From an uncultured Lachnospiraceae bacterium (GTDB lineage: Bacteria; Bacillota; Clostridia; Lachnospirales; Lachnospiraceae), in contig CAJUFE010000003.1 of NCBI GenBank assembly GCA_910585635.1, forward strand, positions 103,824 to 167,823: 64,000 nt of DNA, read 5' to 3'. Below the pieces are notes generated by a model. The model had not been told where the DNA came from. It searched no databases and saw nothing but the letters and a program-made list of their open reading frames with translations. Positions 24,779 to 30,016 of the stretch are shown here, piece after piece. Positions within the stretch are counted from its first letter, which is position 1. Each line of letters begins with the position of its first letter. The translations under genes were made by a program, and so were the position numbers.

Positions 24779-25168
24779 ATGGCCAGCAAATTTTACGGAA
24801 CAGGCAGGAGAAAAAAATCGATCGCTAGGGTTTATCTCGTACCCGGCAGCGGTAAGATCACCATCAATAAAAGAGATCTGGATGAGTATCTGGGCGTGGA
24901 GACCCTGAAGCTGATCGTGCGTCAGCCATTGGTCGCTACGGAGACCCTGGATAAGTTCGACGTTTTGGTCAATGTCCATGGCGGCGGTTTCTCCGGACAG
25001 GCAGGCGCTATCCGCCACGGTATCGCCCGTGCGCTGCTGCAGGCAGATGTAGACTACCGTCCGATCTTAAAGAAAGCCGGCTACCTGACCAGGGATCCGA
25101 GGATGAAAGAGAGAAAGAAGTACGGTCTCAAAGCGGCTCGTCGCGCTCCGCAGTTCAGCAAGCGTTAG
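24779..25168 (+). CDS. rpsI: 30S ribosomal protein S9
   Basis: S9 (129 residues) has the tail that touches P-site tRNA; it ends in the conserved KAARRAPQFSKR. ATG 24779 (MASKFYGTGRRKKSIARV) follows GGAAGGAGGAAGAAATA. The last dozen bases and the terminator beyond are repeated 3 kb downstream at 28153, which makes this gene end a possible insertion site. Confidence 0.97.
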   Translation: MASKFYGTGRRKKSIARVYLVPGSGKITINKRDLDEYLGVETLKLIVRQPLVATETLDKFDVLVNVHGGGFSGQAGAIRHGIARALLQADVDYRPILKKAGYLTRDPRMKERKKYGLKAARRAPQFSKR

Positions 25169-25262
25169 TCCTAAAAAGAGTATAAGAAAGCGAAATGCCC
25201 CGGAAAGGTTGACCTTCTGGGGCTTTTCCTATGCTTAGATGTTCCTGGATAGCAGCAGATTT
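25158..25262. repeat. Direct repeat copy 1: rpsI tail plus terminator
   Basis: This ~105-bp segment (last rpsI codons, spacer, terminator and following 40 bp) matches 28153-28257 with roughly seven differences. The first 23 bases are identical. Confidence 0.9.
25197..25228. terminator. Terminator of rplM-rpsI
   Basis: GCCCCGGAAAGG pairs with CCTTCTGGGGC (one mismatch) around a short loop, followed by TTTTCCT. It could also serve the opposite strand. Confidence 0.85.
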
Positions 25263-25318
25263 TAAGGAATTGCGGCTTACAGCACCCACTACAGCACTCA
25301 AAGTGCAAACCAAAAAAC

Positions 25319-25347
25319 TTGTGTCTTATATAAGACTATGATATGAT
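25319..25347 (+). promoter_or_regulatory. Promoter of the holin-like toxin
   Basis: TTGTGT (25319-25324) and TATGAT (25342-25347) are spaced by 17 bp, placing the start about 18 bp before the toxin ribosome site. Confidence 0.7.
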
Positions 25348-25371
25348 GGATAACAGGGAAGGAGGAAGGCT

Positions 25372-25476
25372 GTGGTGGATAGGACTACATACGAAGTGTT
25401 GAGCCTGCTGTTTTTAGGCGGTACCTTCTTAGTCGCACTGCTTGCCTATATCGATAGGAACAACAAGCGAAAATAA
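25372..25476 (+). CDS. Putative holin-like type I toxin
   Basis: A 34-residue peptide (MVDRTTYEVLSLLFLGGTFL, then VALLAYIDRNNKRK) has one membrane span between a short polar start and a basic tail, the pattern of the holin-like toxin family (TxpA/BsrG-type). GGAGG at 25361-25365 supports a GTG start at 25372, or at 25375. A convergent antisense RNA overlaps its 3' end. It would depolarise the membrane if not repressed. It is too short for usual gene calling. Confidence 0.8.
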   Translation: MVDRTTYEVLSLLFLGGTFLVALLAYIDRNNKRK

Positions 25477-25477
25477 A

Positions 25478-25514
25478 TAAGCCTACCTTGTACTTGGCAG
25501 TCGGGGTAGGCTTA
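25478..25514. terminator. Shared terminator of toxin mRNA and antisense RNA
   Basis: TAAGCCTACC (25478-25487) pairs with GGTAGGCTTA (25505-25514). Read on the minus strand it is followed by TTTATTTT, so it ends the antisense RNA. Confidence 0.75.
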
Positions 25515-25560
25515 TAACTCATCCTGGAGGCTAACCACTTTGTGGGCGGTTGCTTTCCTT
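25478..25560 (-). ncRNA. Probable antisense antitoxin RNA
   Basis: A minus-strand promoter at 25567-25595 would give an RNA of about 80 bases ending in the terminator at 25478-25514. It contains an AACCGCCCACAAAGTGGTT hairpin and is complementary to the 3' part of the toxin mRNA. This is the layout of convergent type I systems such as TxpA/RatA. Confidence 0.65.
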
Positions 25561-25566
25561 ATGTCT

Positions 25567-25595
25567 ATGATAGCACATCCAGAGGGCGGTTTCAA
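25567..25595 (-). promoter_or_regulatory. Minus-strand promoter of the antisense RNA
   Basis: On the minus strand TTGAAA (25590-25595) and TATCAT (25567-25572) are separated by 17 bp. Confidence 0.75.
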
Positions 25596-25654
25596 GCGTT
25601 TTTTGTAACGGGCATTTTTAAACGTCTGCCCAGTCTTTTCTAAATTTTAGAAGT

Positions 25655-25966
25655 TCATGCGATCTCTTCCAGCTTTGCGTTTATCTTTTTTACTTCGCTC
25701 TCTAACCGGTTTATCCGGAGCTTGAGCATCTCTTTTTCGTTTTCGATCGCTAATGCCTCGTCAAGCTTTCGGCTAAGGTCAAGATGGCCTCCAGCGACGA
25801 TCTGGATCCCTTTGTTGGTCTCATTTTCAAGGGTCACTTGAACCTCAGTGACTTTTTTCTCTACCTTATCGAGCCTGGAATCCATCTTATCGAGCCTATC
25901 ATATATAGGCTTGTTCATTTCCTTTACGATCTCTGCGATCATCTCCAGGTCTTTTTGTTCTAACAT
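25655..25966 (-). CDS. Coiled-coil protein, short paralog
   Basis: The product has 103 residues from the start at 25966, chosen for AGAGGAGGG seven bases upstream; an extension to 26029 is less likely. It reads MLEQKDLEMIAEIVKEMNKP, then heptads (RLDKMDSRLDKVEKK) and a second coiled coil near the C-terminus (EMLKLRINRLESEVKKINAKLEEIA). There is no signal or membrane span. A nearly identical gene at 28301-28717 has five extra heptads. The function is unknown. Confidence 0.8.
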   Translation of the reverse strand: MLEQKDLEMIAEIVKEMNKPIYDRLDKMDSRLDKVEKKVTEVQVTLENETNKGIQIVAGGHLDLSRKLDEALAIENEKEMLKLRINRLESEVKKINAKLEEIA

Positions 25967-26042
25967 GGCTTGCCCTCCTCTTTTTGTTATGTTTACAGAT
26001 ATTGTATTACGTGCTGCTGGACTTGTCAATGTCGAACAAGGC

Positions 26043-26079
26043 AGGACAGCCGCTACCCTCTAAGAGCAACGGCCATCCT
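26043..26079. repeat. Inverted repeat upstream of coiled-coil gene, copy 1
   Basis: AGGACAGCCG and the opposing CGGCCATCCT can form a stem. A related structure occurs at about 28815-28850 upstream of the second paralog, so the duplicated unit includes it. No T-tract follows on either strand. Confidence 0.5.
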
Positions 26080-26251
26080 GAACACAGAAAGTTTATTGAT
26101 ATGTGATATTACTATACCATGTTTTACAGAAAATTACAATCATTACATATCATATACTCGGATAGTAGAAAAGGGATATCCTGGGTTTGGAGCAGATTGG
26201 AAGGTGTGAAGAAGATATGGCTTTCTCCCATACGTTAGGATATAAAGAAAA

Positions 26252-26277
26252 GCCCCGGTGCTTTGATACATCGGGGA
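26252..26277 (-). terminator. Terminator of the Uma2 gene
   Basis: CCCCGATG and CACCGGGG form an imperfect stem read on the minus strand, followed by CTTTTCTTT. It lies 40 bp past the Uma2 stop. Confidence 0.7.
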
Positions 26278-26317
26278 TCCTCTTTTGTCTTTTTACGGTG
26301 GCAAAGCACCCGCCAGG

Positions 26318-26869
26318 CTATTCGAGCAGATCTGCAATTTGTATAGCCAATCCATGATAGATACATACAGGGATATTATCAGAAAAGCTGTACTGGCAAG
26401 TTCCTTTTTCCTGTTCGAGATCATAGGCATTTACAGTTTGGGTCATTGGATTTACGATCCAGTATTCTCTTACTCCGGCAGTGCGGTACTTGAACAATTT
26501 GATCCCATAATCCAGTTGCTGGGTGGAGGGTGAGACGATCTCAATGATCCAGTCAGGTGCGCCATTACAGCCGCTGTCATCCAGTTTATCTTTATCACAG
26601 ATAACGGAAATGTCCGGTTCCACGTAGTTTTTATTGTCTTTATTCAGGAAGACAGCAAAAGGGGAGGGGTAGACTTCACAGCCACCCTGTTTTAGATCGA
26701 TGTAGTTTGTGATCGTTTGACAAAGACGATTTATCAGCTTTTGATGGATTCTTTTTGGTGGTGCCATATCATAGATCTGACCGTCGATCAATTCCGCTCT
26801 CTGCCCTTCTGGGAGATCATAAATATCATCAATAGTATAAACTTTCGATCGTCCTAATGCGGGTGCCAT
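26318..26869 (-). CDS. Uma2-family restriction-endonuclease-like protein
   Basis: This 183-residue protein has the PD-(D/E)xK fold of the Uma2 family: ELIDGQIYDMAPP (residues 26-38), EPDISVICD with the central acidic residues, and IIEIVSPST with the following lysine. It ends with GVREYWIVNP and a short tail. Such genes are common in cyanobacteria and Firmicutes; the biological role is unclear. GGAGGACTTCCC precedes the start. Its low G+C content fits the island rather than the surrounding core genome. Confidence 0.85.
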   Translation of the reverse strand: MAPALGRSKVYTIDDIYDLPEGQRAELIDGQIYDMAPPKRIHQKLINRLCQTITNYIDLKQGGCEVYPSPFAVFLNKDNKNYVEPDISVICDKDKLDDSGCNGAPDWIIEIVSPSTQQLDYGIKLFKYRTAGVREYWIVNPMTQTVNAYDLEQEKGTCQYSFSDNIPVCIYHGLAIQIADLLE

Positions 26870-26895
26870 GGGAAGTCCTCCTTACATATTTGCGT

Positions 26896-27003
26896 TTACA
26901 TACCAAATAGATCAGCATGTGTACCAGTACGGTCTAATTTTAATCCTATATCGGTTTGTTTATATATGAGCGACCAGTCAGGAGCTATACGGGATAGCGT
27001 ATA
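26896..27003 (-). pseudogene. C-terminal remnant of a YafQ/RelE-type toxin
   Basis: The minus strand has about 36 open codons reading YTLSRIAPDWSLIYKQTDIG, then LKLDRTGTHADLFGM and a stop. This matches the end of YafQ-like mRNA interferases (the pattern I-x-PDW-x-LIY and RTGTHxDLF). The N-terminal two thirds are gone and a stop codon lies directly before the fragment, so it is dead. Confidence 0.7.
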
Positions 27004-27322
27004 TCAAGCATAGATCGATCCTCCAATTCGCGGTTGCTCATAGTATGCACTTCCTTTCTTTGATAGCTTTTGGGTGTCACACTTCGTAGTCTCATAATAC
27101 CATATATTAAAGTAAAGTAAAAGTTTTTAGAAACTTTTTAATAGATTAGATTTTTGGAAAAGTATGGTTAGAAATTTCTGATAAACAAAATTTGCGTTTT
27201 TCTTGAATTTCCGGTATCTGGATTTTTAAAAAATGTCAGTATGATCTTATAGAGTGTGCAAAGCAAAAAAACAGTTGCAGATGTCTTGGAAATGGATGGG
27301 AATAACTTTTTTCAAAAAGGGG

Positions 27323-27351
27323 TTGCAATATAGCAAGTATATAATTATAAT
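27323..27351 (+). promoter_or_regulatory. Promoter of brnT-brnA
   Basis: TTGCAA (27323-27328) and TATAAT (27346-27351) are 17 bp apart. The predicted transcript start is close to 27358, the first base of the brnT ATG, so the message may have almost no leader. Confidence 0.65.
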
Positions 27352-27357
27352 ATAATT

Positions 27358-27637
27358 ATGAAAAATATAGATTTTGAATGGGATGAGAATAAAAACCAAA
27401 AAAAAACATAAAGTATCATTTGAGGAAGCCGCGAGTGTATTTTATGACGAAATGGCACTGGTGCGGGATGATCCTGACCATTCAGAGGACGAAGATAGGT
27501 TTATCATCTTGGGAATGAGTGATAGCGAAAAACTTCTTATTGTATGCCATTGCTACAGGGCTTCGGATACAGTGATCCGCATCATATCAGCGCGAAAGGC
27601 GACAAGATCAGAGAGTAGACAATATAGCGAATTTTAA
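27358..27637 (+). pseudogene. brnT: BrnT toxin with a frameshift in an A9 run
   Basis: BrnT is a RelE-fold RNase toxin. From ATG 27358 the frame reads MKNIDFEWDENKNQKK, the correct BrnT N-terminus, then stops at TAA 27409. The rest (HKVSFEEAASVFYDE ... DDPDHSEDEDRFIILGMS ... RIISARKATRSE) continues in the +1 frame to 27637. Removing one A from the nine-A run at 27398-27406 joins them perfectly. It may be a decayed toxin, a slippage-controlled gene or a base-calling error. In the shifted frame a TTG start at 27374 would give an 87-residue product with an altered N-terminus. Confidence 0.85.
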
Positions 27638-27654
27638 GATCAGGAGGTTGACCC

Positions 27655-27870
27655 ATGAGAGAGGAATATGATTTTTCGAAAGCAGAAGCACGGAGAAATC
27701 CTTATGCTAAGAGATTAAAAAAACAGATAACGATAAACATTGATAATGAAACGATCGATTTTTTTAAGGAGCAAAGCAAAAATTCCGGCATCCCGTATCA
27801 AACGTTGATCAATTTGTATCTTGCTGATTGTGTAAAGCAAAAAAGACAGTTACAGATGGCTTGGAAATAG
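27655..27870 (+). CDS. brnA: BrnA-type antitoxin
   Basis: This 71-residue protein has a short acidic N-terminal segment (EEYDFSKAEARRNPYAKRLKK) and a C-terminal ribbon-helix-helix (QITINIDNETIDFFKEQS ... YQTLINLYLADC). BrnA binds BrnT and represses the operon. It lies 17 bp after brnT with a CAGGAGGTTGACCC ribosome site and is intact although its partner is frameshifted. Confidence 0.88.
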   Translation: MREEYDFSKAEARRNPYAKRLKKQITINIDNETIDFFKEQSKNSGIPYQTLINLYLADCVKQKRQLQMAWK

Positions 27871-27910
27871 GTGGGGAGAGATCCCCGCCTAATTTTTTTC
27901 AAAAAAGGGG

Positions 27911-27956
27911 TTGACTTTTTGACATTCATGAAGTATATTGTATTTAGTGACATTCA
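27911..27956 (+). promoter_or_regulatory. Promoter and operator-like repeats for the RHH gene
   Basis: TTGACT (27911-27916) and TATATT (27934-27939) are 17 bp apart. The nonamer TGACATTCA occurs twice in direct orientation (27919-27927 and 27948-27956), flanking the -10, as expected for a repressor site. Confidence 0.65.
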
Positions 27957-27976
27957 AAAAATGAGGTGAAAATATT

Positions 27977-28138
27977 ATGTCACCCATGGGAAGACCGAAG
28001 TCTGATAACCCTAAATCTGAACAAGTAACAGTAAGACTTGATAAAGAGCATTCACAAATACTTAAAGAGTACTGTGAAAGGGAAGGGATTGAAAGGGCAG
28101 AGGCTATCAGACGAGGTATTAGAAAATTAAAAGAGTAG
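27977..28138 (+). CDS. Small ribbon-helix-helix DNA-binding protein
   Basis: A 53-residue protein starts MSPMGRPKSDNPKSEQVTVR and continues with the strand-helix-helix of the Arc/CopG fold (RLDKEHSQILKEYCEREGI, then AEAIRRGIRKL). GAGGTG lies nine bases upstream. The direct repeats in its promoter suggest autorepression. It may be the antitoxin of a lost toxin. Confidence 0.75.
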   Translation: MSPMGRPKSDNPKSEQVTVRLDKEHSQILKEYCEREGIERAEAIRRGIRKLKE

Positions 28139-28152
28139 TCGTTCTAAGTTTG

Positions 28153-28257
28153 GCAAGCGTTAGTCCTAAAAAGAGCATAAGAAAGCGAAAAGCCCCGGAA
28201 AGGTTGACCTTCTGGGACTTTTCCTATGCTTAGATGTTCCTGGGTGACAGCAGATCT
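28153..28257. repeat. Direct repeat copy 2: rpsI tail plus terminator
   Basis: This matches 25158-25262. It begins with the last codons of S9 (GCAAGCGTTAG) but no S9 gene precedes it, so it is a displaced or duplicated gene end. Its terminator (28192-28222) has one extra mismatch. Confidence 0.9.
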
Positions 28258-28300
28258 TGAGAGCATCCCTATATCTACATTTTTTGTACATTTTAGGCTC

Positions 28301-28717
28301 TCATGCGATCTCTTCCAGCCAGGCATTTATCTTCTTTACTTCGCTCTCTAACCGGTTTATCCGGAGCTTGAGCATCTCTTTTTCGTTTTCGATCGTTAAC
28401 GCCTCGTCAAGCTTTCGGCTAAGGTCAAGATGGCCTTCACCGACGATCTGGATCCCTTTGTTGGTCTCATTTTCAAGGGTCACTTGAACCTCGGTGACTT
28501 TTTTCTCTACCTTATCGAGCCTGTGATCCATCTCATCGAGCCTGTGATCCATCTCATCGAATCTGTGATCCATCTCATCGAACCTGTGATCCATCTTATC
28601 AAGCCTGTGATCCATCTCATCGAACCTGCGGTCCATCTTATCGAGCCTTTCGTATATAGGCTTGTTCATTTCTTTGACGGTCTCTGCGATCATCTCCAGA
28701 TCCTTTTGCTCTAGCAT
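28301..28717 (-). CDS. Coiled-coil protein, long paralog with heptad repeats
   Basis: The product has 138 residues from the start at 28717 (GGGGAGGGGGG upstream). It is nearly identical to the protein at 25655-25966 except for an array of seven heptads of the form RxDxMDH (RFDEMDHRLDKMDH and so on), where the other copy has two. The DNA repeat unit is 21 bp (about 28516-28640). The heptads predict a longer rod of the same coiled coil. The function is unknown. Confidence 0.8.
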   Translation of the reverse strand: MLEQKDLEMIAETVKEMNKPIYERLDKMDRRFDEMDHRLDKMDHRFDEMDHRFDEMDHRLDEMDHRLDKVEKKVTEVQVTLENETNKGIQIVGEGHLDLSRKLDEALTIENEKEMLKLRINRLESEVKKINAWLEEIA

Positions 28718-28912
28718 AGCGTACCCCCCCTCCCCTTTTATCATGCATATAGTCATTGTATTACATGGCGTTGGGCTTGTCAATGTCGATAAAATGCAGG
28801 ATGTCGATAAAATACAGGATGGCCGCTACCCCTACGTATAACGACCATCCCATACCAGACCCATATCAACTGCTGTCTCTCAGTTTGTGCAAGGCAAGGA
28901 TCAGATCGATCA

Positions 28913-29746
28913 TCAGATCAATCCCAGATGGGCAAATGCCTTATACAGCCCGTCCTTATCCACATCGTCGGTGACATAGTCGGCCATGGCTTTGATCTCC
29001 TCCCCGCCGCTGCCCATAGCCACGCCGAAGGCACAGTATTCCAGCATGGGGATGTCCACCTTGGCATCGCCGATGGCGATCGTATCCTTTTGGTCGGCCT
29101 GTAGGTAGGTCAGGAGATGTTCGATCGCGTTGGCCTTGGTGATGCCCTTTACGCCCAGGTCGCCGAAGAGGGCTGTCTCCCCTTTGCCGCCCCAGGTCCC
29201 GGCCTCCAGGTCAGGGAACTGTTCCTTAGAATCTAAGTGGTCCTGATAGGAGGACAGGATGAAGCTGATCTTGTTTAAGTCGTCCCGGTACAGCTCTCCG
29301 CCGAAGATCAGGTCCGGGAGGGCTTGGCGTACGGTCAGCTGCGCCGCCTCGGCATGCCCCTTCCGCTTGGAGTATTCCTGCAGCACCGGTGCGCCCTGCT
29401 CCTCGAAATGCTCGCTGGCAAAAAGCCCGTTATTACTCTCTAAGTAAAACTCCAGTTTTCGTTCATGGAGCCAGTCCACCACCCGGCGGCACTGGTCCAG
29501 GGTGATCAGCTGGTGCATGACCACATGGCCGTGGTCCTCCACATAGCAGCCGTTGCCCCCGATGATGCCGTCCAGACCGATATCCCACAGGGGCGGGTAG
29601 ACCTCCGCCTTGCTGCGGCCTGTACACATATAGACCCGATGCCCGTTCTCCCTGGCCTTTCGGATCGCCTTCACCGCCGAATCCGGCAGGTTCCCCTCAT
29701 AATCCACTAATGTCCCATCCACATCGATAAAAACGATCTTTCCCAT
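28913..29746 (-). CDS. HAD-superfamily phosphatase (Cof type)
   Basis: This 277-residue protein has motif I DVDGTL (Asp8 nucleophile, Asp10), motif II with MCTGRS (near residue 43), and motif IV GDAKVDIPML (near 240), with the large C2 cap of Cof hydrolases. These enzymes dephosphorylate sugar phosphates or nucleotides; the substrate cannot be read from sequence. It is transcribed away from the glucuronidase gene from its own promoter. Confidence 0.88.
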   Translation of the reverse strand: MGKIVFIDVDGTLVDYEGNLPDSAVKAIRKARENGHRVYMCTGRSKAEVYPPLWDIGLDGIIGGNGCYVEDHGHVVMHQLITLDQCRRVVDWLHERKLEFYLESNNGLFASEHFEEQGAPVLQEYSKRKGHAEAAQLTVRQALPDLIFGGELYRDDLNKISFILSSYQDHLDSKEQFPDLEAGTWGGKGETALFGDLGVKGITKANAIEHLLTYLQADQKDTIAIGDAKVDIPMLEYCAFGVAMGSGGEEIKAMADYVTDDVDKDGLYKAFAHLGLI

Positions 29747-29788
29747 GTGTCCTCCCTTATCTCTTTGCGTTTTGTGCGCTTTTTCATT

Positions 29789-29817
29789 ATTATAAAGGAC
29801 GATGTAGGGAAAGGCAA
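29789..29817 (-). promoter_or_regulatory. Promoter of the HAD phosphatase
   Basis: On the minus strand TTGCCT (29812-29817) and TATAAT (29789-29794) are 17 bp apart. Confidence 0.75.
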
Positions 29818-29880
29818 GTGGAAAAGGGGGGCGTGGTCACTTTCCACGGGTTGGCCAAGGGTCCGCTCAGGCAGGGACCT

Positions 29881-29948
29881 GAAAAGTAACATAGTACATA
29901 TCTTGCGCAAGAAAATACATGGCCACCCTTCCTGCCCCATAGTAGAAT
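29881..29948 (+). promoter_or_regulatory. Upstream region of the glucuronidase gene with shared motif
   Basis: A possible -10 TAGAAT (29943-29948) lacks a good -35, as is common for activator-dependent promoters. Upstream lie GAAAAGTA (29881-29888), CTTG (29902-29905) and AAAATACATG (29912-29921). The same three elements in the same order occur before the sugar-binding protein gene (35743-35774). They are candidate sites for the AraC-type response regulator encoded nearby. Confidence 0.5.
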
Positions 29949-30016
29949 TAAGGGAACAGACCAGATCCTCTGGCCTGGCGCAGGATGCAAAGATCGAGTA
30001 AGGGAGGCACGAGAGC

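Larger units (their letters stand above)
26870..27357. other. A+T-rich gap with gene remnants
   Basis: No intact gene lies here. It contains a toxin remnant (26896-27003, minus), a short A+T-rich tract, and at 27255-27330 a decayed copy of the 3' end of brnA followed by the same TTTTTTCAAAAAGGGGTTG sequence found after the intact brnA. Confidence 0.6.
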
